A stretch of DNA of 64,000 nucleotides from Cognatundibacterium oligocarboniphilum (GCF_013377855.1 NZ_JABXYJ010000005.1:1-64000), one strand, 5' to 3'. Counted from the first letter of the stretch, positions 39,029-48,263 are shown. Translations and numbers: made by a program. The notes: generated from the sequence alone by a model not told the origin.

Positions 39029-41539
39029 ATGTTTGTTTTATCATGGCGCATGACCATGCGCGACTGGCGTGCAGGGGAATTGCGATTCCTGATCGTTGCA
39101 CTGATGATTGCGGTCGCATCCTTGTCGTCGGTCGGATTTTTTACGGACCGGATGCGCAATGGGTTGAATCGCGATGCGCACCAGTTGCTTGGGGCGGATC
39201 TGCTGATCAGTGCCGATCAGCCTATATCCGGGGACTGGCGTGAGCAGGCACGGCAACGTGGATTGCAAATGGCAGAGACCGTGGTTTTCCCCAGCATGGC
39301 GATTGCAGGGGAGGGCGAACAGGCGGCCGCCCGGCTGGTTTCGCTGAAGGCAGTCAGCCACCATTATCCCTTGCGCGGTAATCTCCAGTTGCAGCCGCCA
39401 GGTATGACGACCGGTACTGGTGTTGCCACTAAAGACATCCCGGCTTCGGGTACAGTCTGGCTTGATCCGGCATTGCAGCTCGCGCTCAACTTGCGGCCCG
39501 GTGACCCGATCCGATTGGGTGATAAAACCTTTCGTTTCACCAGGGTGATTGCCAATGAACCTGACCGTGGAGCAGGTTTCATGAACTTTGCGCCACGGGT
39601 AATGATTGCAATGGATGATCTGGCTGCGACCGGTCTGGTGCAGGACGGTTCACGGGTGACTTACCGCCTGTTGCTGGCCGGGGCTCCTGAAAAAATCAAA
39701 ACATATCAGGATACGCTGCAGCAGGCGATTGCGCAGCAGCAGATCAAGGGCATCCGGCTTGAGTCACTGGAGAGCGGTCGTCCTGAAATGCGTGCGGCCC
39801 TGGATCGTGCAGAACAATTCTTGTCGCTGGTCAGCCTGTTGTCAGCCATGCTGGCTGCTGTTGCGATTGCAATGGCGGCACGGCGTTTCATGCTACGCCA
39901 TCTGGACGCCTGCGCCATGTTACGTTGTCTTGGCCTGACGCAGAATCAGGTCTTGCAGATTTATCTGACAGAATTCCTGATACTCGGTATCGTCGGCAGT
40001 CTCTCCGGAATTTTATTGGGATATGCCGGACACTATGTGTTGCTTGAATGGCTGGGAAAACTGGTGGCCAAAGACTTGCCTGCTGCCAGTTTGTTGCCGG
40101 CCTTGCAGGGATTATTGACCGGTTTGCTGTTGTTGCTTGGATTTGCTTTACCTCCCGTACTGCAATTACGAAACGTTCCGCATAACCGGGTGATCCGGCG
40201 TGAGCAGGATGTTCCGCAACCGCTTACCGTGGCAACTTATGTACTGGGTTTGCTGATGTTCGTCGGCTTGTTATTGTGGCAGACCGGCGATCTCCGAATA
40301 GGTTTGCTGATTTCAGCAGCATTTGTTGCCGGCATCGCCGTCTTTGCGCTGATTGCCTGGTTCTGTGTCTTATCGTTGAAACGGATGAGGAATCTGTTTT
40401 CTGCGGCAGCATGGCGTTTTGCCATTAACGCATTACAACGCCGGCCGGGTGCGACTATCCTGCAGATCGTGGCGCTGGCACTGGGTCTGATGGCATTGTT
40501 GCTGCTGACACTGGTCCGTGGTGATCTGATGACTGCCTGGCAGCAGGCTACTCCGGCTGACGCACCCAATCAGTTTGTGATCAATATTCAGCAGGATCAG
40601 AAAGACCTCATCCGGCAGCGTCTTTCGGCATTTGGACAACCCCGCATGTATCCGATGATTCGGGGGCGTCTGATTGAGGTGAACCAGCGAGCCATCAGTC
40701 AGGAAACCTATCAGGAAGATCAGGCGAGACGTTTGGTGGATCGTGAGTTTAATTTGTCTACCATGAATGACATGCCGGAGATGAACAGCATTGTTGCCGG
40801 TCAGTGGTATGACGACAGTCACGCAGCCGAGCCCGAAGCGTCAGTGGAAGAGGGAATTGCCAAAACCCTGCGTCTGAAACTGGGTGATCAGCTGACATTC
40901 GATGTCGCCGGTCAACAGGTCAGCGCCAGAATTACCAGCTTGCGTAAGCTGGACTGGAGTTCGATGCGGGTGAATTTTTTTGTCATCATCAATCCGGCGG
41001 CGATGCGCCAGATGCCACAGACCTGGATTACGGCATTTCATCTGCCGGCGACAGATCAGGTCTTTGTTAACCGGCTGACGCAGGATTTCCCAAACCTTAC
41101 CGTCGTGGATGTCGGCATCATGATACGGCAGGTTCAGGACGTCCTGAATCAGGTGATGACGGCGGTCGAATTTTTGTTTCTGTTCACGCTGGCGTCCGGT
41201 GTTCTGGTGCTGTATGCCGCTCTGGCGGGCTCACAGGATATTCGGATGCGCGAAGCGGCGCTGCTGCGTGCGCTGGGAGCAACGCGTTCACAATTATCGC
41301 ATGCGCAGTGGGTCGAGTTTTTACTTACCGGCGGTCTGGCCGGTTTGCTTGCCGCCAGCGGTGCCAGTGCCATTGGCTGGGCGCTGGCACGCTACAGTTT
41401 TCATTTTGACTGGCATTTTTCAGCGCTGGTCTGGGTGACAGGGCTGGTCGCTGGCGGAGTCTGTGCCGTGATCGGCGGCTGGGTTGGCTTGCGGCAGGTA
41501 TTGAAGCAACCGCCATTGCTCAGTCTCAGAAATGCCTGA
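39029..41539 (+). CDS. FtsX-like ABC transporter permease (YbbP type)
   Basis: Inner-membrane permease of 836 residues with the ten-helix duplicated FtsX layout: an N-terminal helix (MTMRDWRAGELRFLIVALMI), a large periplasmic domain, three helices near residues 265-370, a second cluster around 395-500, another periplasmic domain, and a C-terminal trio ending GLRQVLKQPPLLSLRNA. This matches YbbP-type permeases that normally pair with a LolD-like ATPase and act on envelope lipids or lipoproteins. No ATPase gene lies beside it here. AAGGGG precedes the ATG. The globin gene follows at 41 bases. Confidence 0.88.
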   Translation: MFVLSWRMTMRDWRAGELRFLIVALMIAVASLSSVGFFTDRMRNGLNRDAHQLLGADLLISADQPISGDWREQARQRGLQMAETVVFPSMAIAGEGEQAAARLVSLKAVSHHYPLRGNLQLQPPGMTTGTGVATKDIPASGTVWLDPALQLALNLRPGDPIRLGDKTFRFTRVIANEPDRGAGFMNFAPRVMIAMDDLAATGLVQDGSRVTYRLLLAGAPEKIKTYQDTLQQAIAQQQIKGIRLESLESGRPEMRAALDRAEQFLSLVSLLSAMLAAVAIAMAARRFMLRHLDACAMLRCLGLTQNQVLQIYLTEFLILGIVGSLSGILLGYAGHYVLLEWLGKLVAKDLPAASLLPALQGLLTGLLLLLGFALPPVLQLRNVPHNRVIRREQDVPQPLTVATYVLGLLMFVGLLLWQTGDLRIGLLISAAFVAGIAVFALIAWFCVLSLKRMRNLFSAAAWRFAINALQRRPGATILQIVALALGLMALLLLTLVRGDLMTAWQQATPADAPNQFVINIQQDQKDLIRQRLSAFGQPRMYPMIRGRLIEVNQRAISQETYQEDQARRLVDREFNLSTMNDMPEMNSIVAGQWYDDSHAAEPEASVEEGIAKTLRLKLGDQLTFDVAGQQVSARITSLRKLDWSSMRVNFFVIINPAAMRQMPQTWITAFHLPATDQVFVNRLTQDFPNLTVVDVGIMIRQVQDVLNQVMTAVEFLFLFTLASGVLVLYAALAGSQDIRMREAALLRALGATRSQLSHAQWVEFLLTGGLAGLLAASGASAIGWALARYSFHFDWHFSALVWVTGLVAGGVCAVIGGWVGLRQVLKQPPLLSLRNA

Positions 41540-41579
41540 GTCATTTTGGGTAACGCTCATGATAAGAATTGAATAAAAA

Positions 41580-41999
41580 ATGAATGCAGAAACAAACAAC
41601 GCAGATCGGGAAACTCGTTCTGAAAATTTATATACTCTGATTGGCGGCGCCGATAAATTGCGCGAACTGGTCGACCGTTTTTATGATCTGATGGAGCTGG
41701 AGCCTGAGTTTGCGGGTATTCGCGCGATGCATCCGACACCGCTCGACAGCTCACGTGACAAGTTATTCTGGTTCTTGTCCGGCTGGATGGGTGGGCCGGA
41801 TTTGTATATCAGTCAGTTCGGACATCCGCGTTTGCGTGCCCGCCATCTGCCCTTTGCGATTGCCAGCAATGAGCGTGACCAGTGGTTGCGCTGCATGGCA
41901 TGGGCCATGCAGGATGTCACTGTTAACGAAGAATTACAGCAGCATCTGATGCAGTCTTTTTACCAGACTGCGGACTGGATGAGAAATACGCCCGGCTGA
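41580..41999 (+). CDS. Group II truncated haemoglobin
   Basis: Small haem protein of 139 residues. NLYTLIGGADKLRELVDRFYD is the typical opening; ARHLPFAI holds the proximal His (about residue 90), and QWLRCMAW carries the Trp at G8 that marks group II. LWFLSGWMGGPDLY gives the CD-loop tyrosine region. Such globins handle oxygen or nitric oxide. It lies between the FtsX-like permease and rmuC, all on one strand with short gaps, a grouping with no obvious functional tie. Confidence 0.92.
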   Translation: MNAETNNADRETRSENLYTLIGGADKLRELVDRFYDLMELEPEFAGIRAMHPTPLDSSRDKLFWFLSGWMGGPDLYISQFGHPRLRARHLPFAIASNERDQWLRCMAWAMQDVTVNEELQQHLMQSFYQTADWMRNTPG

Positions 42000-42042
42000 T
42001 ACATTATCCAGAATCCTTGTTTTGTATTTTTTGATTAAAACT

Positions 42043-43503
42043 ATGAGTTTATTTGAATTAATCAGTCTGGCTGTGTTGCTGGTGCTGTTGGCATTGAATC
42101 TGATGCTGTTTTTGCGACGACGAAATGACGCTGGTCTTACTGAGCAGGTGGCAGAACTGCAGATTTTGCAACAGACTTTGCAGCAAGGGCAGCAACAGCA
42201 GATGATGAGTCAGGAGCGTACCGAGCGCTCCTTGCGTGAACAGATGCTGTCCGGCGCTTTGACCGCAAGGCAGGAGCAGGCAGAAAATTTCAGTCGTTTC
42301 CAGCAAACTCTGGTAACACAGATGACCAATGTTGCGACTTTACAAAAAGGGCAGATTGACAGTTTCGCCCAACAGCTGGAGCAGATGCGGCAAACCCTGA
42401 TACAGCAAGGACAAAGCGCACGTGAGGAGCAAAGCGCCAGCCTGAAGCTGTTTGCCGATACCTTGCAGCAGACTCTGAACAGTCTGACAGAATCAAATGC
42501 GCAGCGCATGCAGGAAATCCGGGCAACGCTGGAGCAAAAAATTCAGCAATTGCAAGCAGAAAATTCCGGAAAACTGGAAGAAATGCGTAAAACAGTGGAT
42601 GAAAAACTCCATGCCACATTAGAGCAACGTCTTGGGGAATCCTTCAAGCTGGTTTCTGACAGACTGGAAAAAGTACATCAGGGGCTGGGGGAAATGCAGC
42701 AGCTGGCGATTGGTGTTGGTGATCTGAAACGGGTACTGACGAATGTCAAAACCCGTGGCACCTGGGGCGAAGTACAGCTTGAAATGGTGCTGGAGCAGAT
42801 GCTGACTCCGGATCAGTATGCGAAAAATGTCGAAACCGTCCCCGGAACCGGAGAACGGGTCGAGTTTGCGATCAAGCTACCGGGAAAAGAAGATGACCGG
42901 GCACCGGTATGGATGCCGATAGATGCAAAATTTCCGAAGGAGCAGTATGAGCGCCTGCTCGACGCAGCGGAAAAAGCGGACGCAGAAGGTGTGGCTGCCG
43001 CCGGTAAAGAGCTGGAGCGGGCGATTCGGAATGAGGCCAAAACCATTGCAGATAAATATATTTCACCGCCGTTGACGACCGATTTTGCGATTCTGTTCTT
43101 ACCGACGGAGGGGCTGTATGCTGAAGTCATGCGTCGTCCGGGGCTGGCGGATGATTTACAGCGTAGCTGCCGGGTATCAATCGCCGGGCCATCGACATTA
43201 TCTGCATTGCTCAACAGCCTGCAGATGGGTTTCCGCACGTTGGTGCTGGAGCGTCGTTCCTCTGAAGTCTGGCAAGTGCTGGGAGCAGTCAAAACAGAAT
43301 TCGATAAGTTCGGCAGCGTACTGGCGCAGACTAAAACTGCTTTGGAGCGCGCTGCAAAAAATATTGATCAGGCCGAAGTCAGAACCCGTCAGATGACTCG
43401 GAAACTGAAACAGGTCGAGGCTTTACCTGTTGATGCTGCTCAGGATTTGCTGGGGATTACGGACGATCCGTCAGAACACGGACAGGATGAAGGCGATACT
43501 TGA
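42043..43503 (+). CDS. rmuC: DNA recombination protein RmuC
   Basis: Protein that limits inversions at short inverted repeats and is a predicted nuclease-fold protein. The 486-residue sequence has an N-terminal membrane helix (LISLAVLLVLLALNLMLFL), a long Gln-rich coiled coil at about residues 35-200, and the RmuC domain with GTWGEVQLEMVLEQML, PVWMPIDAKFPKEQY and FLPTEGLYAEV. ATG 42043 is preferred to an in-frame TTG 21 bases upstream. Its stop is one base from the stop of the convergent diguanylate cyclase gene. Confidence 0.95.
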   Translation: MSLFELISLAVLLVLLALNLMLFLRRRNDAGLTEQVAELQILQQTLQQGQQQQMMSQERTERSLREQMLSGALTARQEQAENFSRFQQTLVTQMTNVATLQKGQIDSFAQQLEQMRQTLIQQGQSAREEQSASLKLFADTLQQTLNSLTESNAQRMQEIRATLEQKIQQLQAENSGKLEEMRKTVDEKLHATLEQRLGESFKLVSDRLEKVHQGLGEMQQLAIGVGDLKRVLTNVKTRGTWGEVQLEMVLEQMLTPDQYAKNVETVPGTGERVEFAIKLPGKEDDRAPVWMPIDAKFPKEQYERLLDAAEKADAEGVAAAGKELERAIRNEAKTIADKYISPPLTTDFAILFLPTEGLYAEVMRRPGLADDLQRSCRVSIAGPSTLSALLNSLQMGFRTLVLERRSSEVWQVLGAVKTEFDKFGSVLAQTKTALERAAKNIDQAEVRTRQMTRKLKQVEALPVDAAQDLLGITDDPSEHGQDEGDT

Positions 43504-43504
43504 T

Positions 43505-45124
43505 TTATCTGGCAGAATCATCTGGAAAATACGGCGCGACCTGATAGGCATTTCTGCCATGCTGTTTTACTTCATACATAGCAGCGTCTGCCTGTGCCAG
43601 CAGGTCTTCCGGTGAAAATACGCTAGCAGGCGTGTAGCTGATACCGATACTGGTCCCGATCTGCACCTGGGTATCGGGACTGATGTCAATCCGTCGTGAT
43701 GCCTGGGAAATAATTTTCCGTGCAATCTCTTCAGCCTTACTGAGGTCATCCAGTCCTCTTAGCAGCAGCACAAACTCATCGCCGCCAAGACGGGCAATGA
43801 AATCGGTTTTTCTCAGCGTGCGCAACAGAATTTTCGCGAAATGAACCAGTACGATGTCACCGGCACTGTGACCATAAGTATCGTTCACGGTTTTGAATTT
43901 ATCGAGATCAATCAACAGTAAAAAGAACGGGCATCCGGTCCCATTGGCGTTTTCTTTCGCCAGTCGCGCCATTTCCCTGTCCAGTCCGAGCCGATTGTTC
44001 AGTCCGGTAAGATGATCAGTGACCGCCAGCTGATGCGCTTTTTCCTCTTGTTGCTTACGTTCAGTGACATCATTAATCAGTCCTTGCAGCACGCCATTCT
44101 CGGCAGCATGTACAACGATATTGAGCCACTTCTTTTTATTCTGACCGAGTTCAATATAAAAATCTTCAGACAGAATCTGTGCTTCGCTGATGGCGGAATG
44201 AATCATCAGATGCAGTCGCAACTCCTGTCCGCTGATTCGCTCCAGTAAAGCATGTGAAGCAATTGTCTGGCCGGTGGGAAGATCAAGCATGCGTGCCAGT
44301 GCCTGATTATAGGAAATCAGCTCGCCGTGTTCGTTCATCTGAAAGATGCCGGTTTCGGCATTATCGAAGATGGCCTGGAACTTTTTTTCTCCCAATGCAT
44401 GCTGGACCCGCAGATGTCTTTCTTCATCCAGCGATGACACCAGATCGGAAATAATATTATTCACATCATTGACCAGTTGTCCCAGTTCATCACCTGTATA
44501 CCGGTGTGGATGCGGCAGTAATTCCCCGTTTTGGGGAAGTAATGTATGTAGCCGGTCAGAAATCGATTTAATCGGATTTGTCACCATCCGGTACATGATA
44601 TAAACCAGTACCAGCGCGATCAGCACGGTCTGGAACAGCAGCAGTGCAACGACGAAACGCGCTTTGGATGTGCTGTGTTCAAAAACCGCATCCTGATTGA
44701 TCTCCATATGAACGGTGCAGACTTTTTCTGAACTGTTGAACGGAGATGAGATATCCCGATCGATGTGGTTGATATGTTTTCGGAATAAAGTAGCGATACT
44801 GGGGTGGTGAGGTGGTGTGGGTTTGACCAATTTAGCAAGGATCGTTTCTTTGACGTTGATGCTGACCTGACTGATATCTGCATTTCTGCCCAGGCCATTC
44901 ACGACTTCGTTGGCCAGATTCTGATCGTTGATGTAGCAGGCAATACTGGCGGTATTTTCAAGGGATGCCAGCAAGTCATAAACTGTGTTAACAGTCTGAT
45001 CCTGTTCTTCATCGACAAAATAAATGTAGCTGGCAACGGAAAATAAAATGCCAATGAAGAAGCTGACTCCAAGTACTGCGGAGGCACTGCGAAAGACGAT
45101 ACTATTACGGATCAGTTCACGCAT
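43505..45124 (-). CDS. Membrane diguanylate cyclase: CHASE8-like, HAMP, PAS, GGDEF
   Basis: Synthesises cyclic-di-GMP. Domains in order: first membrane helix (about 8-34); a periplasmic sensor of about 130 residues with ASLENTASIACYINDQNLAN, a CHASE8-type pattern as in YfiN; second membrane helix (about 165-188); HAMP (NPIKSISDRL); PAS (QAIFDNAETGIFQMNEHG); and GGDEF. The active-site motif is intact (ARLGGDEFVLL, about residue 445). An RxxD inhibitory site (RKTD) sits five residues upstream, so product feedback is expected. No EAL domain follows. ATG 45124 was chosen over TTG 45130. Last gene of the porin-binding protein-cyclase operon; the periplasmic domain is the likely input. Confidence 0.9.
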   Translation of the reverse strand: MRELIRNSIVFRSASAVLGVSFFIGILFSVASYIYFVDEEQDQTVNTVYDLLASLENTASIACYINDQNLANEVVNGLGRNADISQVSINVKETILAKLVKPTPPHHPSIATLFRKHINHIDRDISSPFNSSEKVCTVHMEINQDAVFEHSTSKARFVVALLLFQTVLIALVLVYIMYRMVTNPIKSISDRLHTLLPQNGELLPHPHRYTGDELGQLVNDVNNIISDLVSSLDEERHLRVQHALGEKKFQAIFDNAETGIFQMNEHGELISYNQALARMLDLPTGQTIASHALLERISGQELRLHLMIHSAISEAQILSEDFYIELGQNKKKWLNIVVHAAENGVLQGLINDVTERKQQEEKAHQLAVTDHLTGLNNRLGLDREMARLAKENANGTGCPFFLLLIDLDKFKTVNDTYGHSAGDIVLVHFAKILLRTLRKTDFIARLGGDEFVLLLRGLDDLSKAEEIARKIISQASRRIDISPDTQVQIGTSIGISYTPASVFSPEDLLAQADAAMYEVKQHGRNAYQVAPYFPDDSAR

Positions 45125-45143
45125 GCGCAAGATACGTAGTCAG

Positions 45144-45572
45144 TTAAGGATTGACGATGTAAATCAGTTTAACTCTTCTGTCTATTTTTTTCCTGTCAAT
45201 GTAGCCGATGGCGCCTTTATTTTCGCTGACGATATTAATGACTTCGTCCGCAGAGTCAAGCTGGCGCGGCGGGTAACCTTGACCTGAAAAGCGTAGACGC
45301 GCCCAATAGGAGTTGATTTCTGCGATTTCCTTTCCGACCAGTTGTTCATAGAAAGTCGCTTTTTCTTCATGGGCGCTATTCAGGTCCAGCGGAAGCACGG
45401 TGAGTCCATTGGGTAGTTTATGGTTACGTCCCATATACAGATTAATGACTTCATCTTTACTCAATTTATCAATACCGCTGTTATGATTGGCAATGACAAC
45501 GAGTTCAGCCGCTGCGCTGCCGCACAGCAGCCACGTCATTAACAGCAGGATGCGCAACGGGGTTGTCGTCAT
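45144..45572 (-). CDS. PstS-like periplasmic substrate-binding protein
   Basis: A 142-residue exported protein. The signal peptide is MTTTPLRILLLMTWLLCGSA with probable cleavage near AAA-EL. The rest resembles a short phosphate-type binding protein: VIANHNSGIDKLSKDEV, IYMGRNHKLPNG-like segments, and ADEVINIVSENKGAIGYID, the last of which is a hallmark of PstS-like proteins. It is about half the usual PstS length and no ABC permease or ATPase is nearby, so sensing is more likely than transport. It starts three bases after the porin stop, and its own stop is 19 bases before the cyclase ATG. Confidence 0.82.
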   Translation of the reverse strand: MTTTPLRILLLMTWLLCGSAAAELVVIANHNSGIDKLSKDEVINLYMGRNHKLPNGLTVLPLDLNSAHEEKATFYEQLVGKEIAEINSYWARLRFSGQGYPPRQLDSADEVINIVSENKGAIGYIDRKKIDRRVKLIYIVNP

Positions 45573-45575
45573 GGG

Positions 45576-46820
45576 TCAGAAAATAAAATTAACAGCAAGA
45601 CTCAGCAGTGTCGCCCGGCCATTCCAGTTGGGCAGGTCGTTCCGGATCAGAAAACTGCCCTGACTGCGGATATGATCAAGCTGAACTTTAACGCTGACAT
45701 TCTCTGACAGGTCATACCGGACGCCTGCCGTTATGGTATTTTGCTTGCTGAGCTGATCATTCAGTCCAGTGCTTAATGCTTGCAGGAATTCCTGTACTTC
45801 CGGCGGCAATTGCGGACTGATCTGAATGTTGGCACGATCTCCGCTGGGACGGACACCGGAATAGGTCACATAGGGTGTCCAGTTTTTGATCCGGTAGCTG
45901 GCCGATAGATAAGCGGCATCTGACCCCGGGAAAAACAGACTGCCTGAATTGATACGGCTCAACATCAACTGTGCCTGCAAGGGGCCTTTATCATACACGA
46001 TCCCTAACGAGGTGTAGTGTGCATTTTTATCCTGCATCAACACTTTCTGTGATAGTTGGGAGGCGCCCGGATAAAACAATTGAAATGTCGGGTTATTCAG
46101 AACCGGTGTAATCAGATTGTTGACCGGGTTTTCGTTGGCGAACCGTAGTTGTGAATGGCCAATACGGAATGTCCAGTTACCTTGCTGGTACTCCACATGG
46201 CCGCCCGTAAGTTTGGAGCCATTGAGTGAAAAAAACTGGTTAGAAATGCCGTTATAAATTTTTTCTCTCGCCAGCCCGGAGAAAACTTTAAGCCTGATCT
46301 GACCTTGACCGAGATCCCGGTTGATGACGGTATCAAAACCGTCAAAATAGGAAACGATCAGATTGCCAAAAAAATCAATCGGCGGGCGTACCCAGATGTA
46401 GGAGTAGCCGATATTGCGCGAATCTGCAAGCAGATAAACATCAAAGCCAAGACGACCCAGCCGGAGCTGCACGGTGTCGCTGGGTGAATATTTTGCATAA
46501 GCCCAGGTGACTTCCGGCTTATATTCATTCGGACCGTAGCGGCTGACTACCTGAACTGCAGCATCAACGACATCATTCAGATGCGCTTCTGCCTGCAAGC
46601 CCAGATTGCTGTCCATATTGGTGTCATTCTGACGCGTACGGCCGGTTCCGGTGTTTTGTGAAAGGTCCCGGATGATATCTGCGTCACGGGTGCTGTTATG
46701 CACCACGCCGATTGTGCCAAATCCAGTAATGGTAAAATTACTGCTTTCGTCTGCGAGGGCAGTCAGGGAAATGAGCGTACTGAGCGCGAAAATGAAAAAG
46801 CGAGGCAATAGACTGAACAT
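45576..46820 (-). CDS. Outer-membrane porin-like beta-barrel
   Basis: A 414-residue exported protein with a signal peptide (MFSLLPRFFIFALSTLISLT, cleavage near ALA-DE) and regular amphipathic strands ending in the aromatic terminus SLAVNFIF, whose final Phe is the usual assembly signal. The FTITGFGTIGVVHN start and AYAKYSPSDTVQLRLGRLGF resemble general porin_4-type proteins. ATG 46820 was chosen because AGGA lies seven bases upstream; GTG 46841 is also in frame. It is the first gene of the operon. The solute is unknown; phosphate or another anion is a guess from the binding protein next door. Confidence 0.82.
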   Translation of the reverse strand: MFSLLPRFFIFALSTLISLTALADESSNFTITGFGTIGVVHNSTRDADIIRDLSQNTGTGRTRQNDTNMDSNLGLQAEAHLNDVVDAAVQVVSRYGPNEYKPEVTWAYAKYSPSDTVQLRLGRLGFDVYLLADSRNIGYSYIWVRPPIDFFGNLIVSYFDGFDTVINRDLGQGQIRLKVFSGLAREKIYNGISNQFFSLNGSKLTGGHVEYQQGNWTFRIGHSQLRFANENPVNNLITPVLNNPTFQLFYPGASQLSQKVLMQDKNAHYTSLGIVYDKGPLQAQLMLSRINSGSLFFPGSDAAYLSASYRIKNWTPYVTYSGVRPSGDRANIQISPQLPPEVQEFLQALSTGLNDQLSKQNTITAGVRYDLSENVSVKVQLDHIRSQGSFLIRNDLPNWNGRATLLSLAVNFIF

Positions 46821-46932
46821 AGACGCATCCTGCGATTGCACTGCAAATCATTTTTCAGCAAAAATACTGAAGGATGAGCGGTATTCTGTGCCAGTGTGAA
46901 CTGGCTGCAGAATACCGGCAGAACGAAATTAA

Positions 46933-47271
46933 TTATTTTTTCTCAGCAGTTTTTTGCTTGGCAATAATCATGTCTTTAATGCCATTATAAACATCTTCGG
47001 TCAGGATTTTACGGGACAATAATTCATCTTTGCCGCGGTATGGGCGACCTTTGATGATGGCATCGGAACGGGCATCGCCGATTTTCGGCAACGTCGCGAG
47101 TTCTTTTTTGCTGGCGCTGTTGATGTCCATCAGCTCTGCTTTGGCGCTGGCGCTGGCGCTGGCGGCTGCGCTGGCCGGAGCTTTCTTTGCATCATCTTTG
47201 GCTGCCAGTGCAGTACCTTGCAGACCCAGACAGATACTGGCGAGTACCAGAAGTTTAGCGTAATTCTTCAT
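46933..47271 (-). CDS. ComEA-like helix-hairpin-helix protein
   Basis: Periplasmic DNA-binding protein of 112 residues. A signal peptide (LLVLASICLGLQGTALA) is followed by an Ala/Ser/Lys-rich linker encoded in part by tandem hexamers, then a double helix-hairpin-helix domain (DINSASKKELATLPKIGDARSDAII). In competent bacteria ComEA binds incoming DNA in the periplasm and passes it to ComEC, encoded at 14913-17423. The protein is also called a ComEA-family HhH protein in species not known to be competent, so function is probable only. Confidence 0.88.
   Translation of the reverse strand: MKNYAKLLVLASICLGLQGTALAAKDDAKKAPASAAASASASAKAELMDINSASKKELATLPKIGDARSDAIIKGRPYRGKDELLSRKILTEDVYNGIKDMIIAKQKTAEKK
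47142..47159. repeat. Tandem TGGCGC hexamer repeat in the comEA-like gene
   Basis: Three perfect copies of TGGCGC at 47142-47159, followed by a near copy, encode the Ala-Ser linker of the ComEA-like protein. In-frame copy-number change would only lengthen or shorten the linker. Confidence 0.8.
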
Positions 47272-47417
47272 TTTCTCTCCTTATTTCATGAGTTTGATGT
47301 TAAGTCCTGCAGGTTCCGTGATGGTGGGATACACAGAACCTGTGTACTGCGAACGGCGATGAAACAATTGTGAGAATCTGGCAGCACACGAGGACAGCAT
47401 AACATGCTGCCATCCTT

Positions 47418-48263
47418 TTATTGAGTACGTTTGGCAGAGGTGATCAGCACTGGAGTGACCGGTACGTTCGATAACCCGCCTTGTGCGGATACCGGCACAT
47501 TGCTGATCTGATCCATCACATCAAGTCCGGATACGATTTTGCCGAAGACGGCATAGCCGGTATTGGTGGTGTTCGCATCAAATGCGGCACTGTTATCGAT
47601 CACGTTGAAATAGAACTGTGACGTGGCGGAGTCTGCAGCCGAAGTTCTGGCCATGCCGATGGTGCCGCGGGTATTGCTGAGTCCGGTTTCAAGCTTGATG
47701 GCTGCCGATGTGGTGGCCAGTGTCAGATCTCTGGTGTAGCCGCCACCCTGAATCACGAAATTTTTTTCGACGCGGTGGAAGATCTTGTTTGGGTAAAAAC
47801 CACTCTCGACATAATTCAGGAAATTATCGACGGTCACTGGTGCTTTCGCCGGATTCAGCTCTACAACGATATTACCCTGGCTGGTACCGAGGGTGACTTG
47901 TGGTGCCGCCGCCAGAGTCGATGTCAGTGAGGCGAAATACAGGCTGCCGCCATTCGCATTGGTCACCGTGGCATTGAATGTGCCCACCGCGATAATTTTG
48001 CAGGTGAATGTGCGCTGAGTAGGGCTGCCGCCAGCGACTTCTGTCAGACTGAGGCAACCGGGATTGGTCACGGTAATGCCTTTATCCAGATTCTGGCCGG
48101 TAATCACCATCATCATCGGCTGACGGTAAGCAACCTGGTCAATCGTCACTTTACTGACGCTGGCGAGTACGGTTGCCGTGCTTTTTCCGCCGCAACCGCT
48201 CAGCAAAGCGAGGGATGCACAGGCACCTAATAACCATTTTGATGCGTTCAATCTGATCTCCAT
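47418..48263 (-). CDS. Lipoprotein cyclophilin (peptidyl-prolyl isomerase)
   Basis: A 281-residue lipoprotein: lipobox LALLSGC gives a modified Cys24. Residues of about 35-110 form an IPT/Ig-like segment (VTIDQVAYRQPMMMVITGQNL). Residues of about 118-278 are a cyclophilin domain with VELNPAKAPVTVDNFLNYV, IFHRVEKNFVIQGG, TIGMARTSAADSATSQFYFN and AVFGKIVSGLDVMD, which preserve the catalytic Arg and Phe positions of bacterial PpiA/PpiB enzymes. Most bacterial cyclophilins are free soluble proteins, so membrane anchoring with an extra Ig-like domain is unusual. Likely a periplasmic folding factor. Confidence 0.88.
   Translation of the reverse strand: MEIRLNASKWLLGACASLALLSGCGGKSTATVLASVSKVTIDQVAYRQPMMMVITGQNLDKGITVTNPGCLSLTEVAGGSPTQRTFTCKIIAVGTFNATVTNANGGSLYFASLTSTLAAAPQVTLGTSQGNIVVELNPAKAPVTVDNFLNYVESGFYPNKIFHRVEKNFVIQGGGYTRDLTLATTSAAIKLETGLSNTRGTIGMARTSAADSATSQFYFNVIDNSAAFDANTTNTGYAVFGKIVSGLDVMDQISNVPVSAQGGLSNVPVTPVLITSAKRTQ

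Noticed and set aside
47389-47417. Terminator for the cyclophilin gene
   Set aside because: A short imperfect stem exists but has bulges and no T-run.
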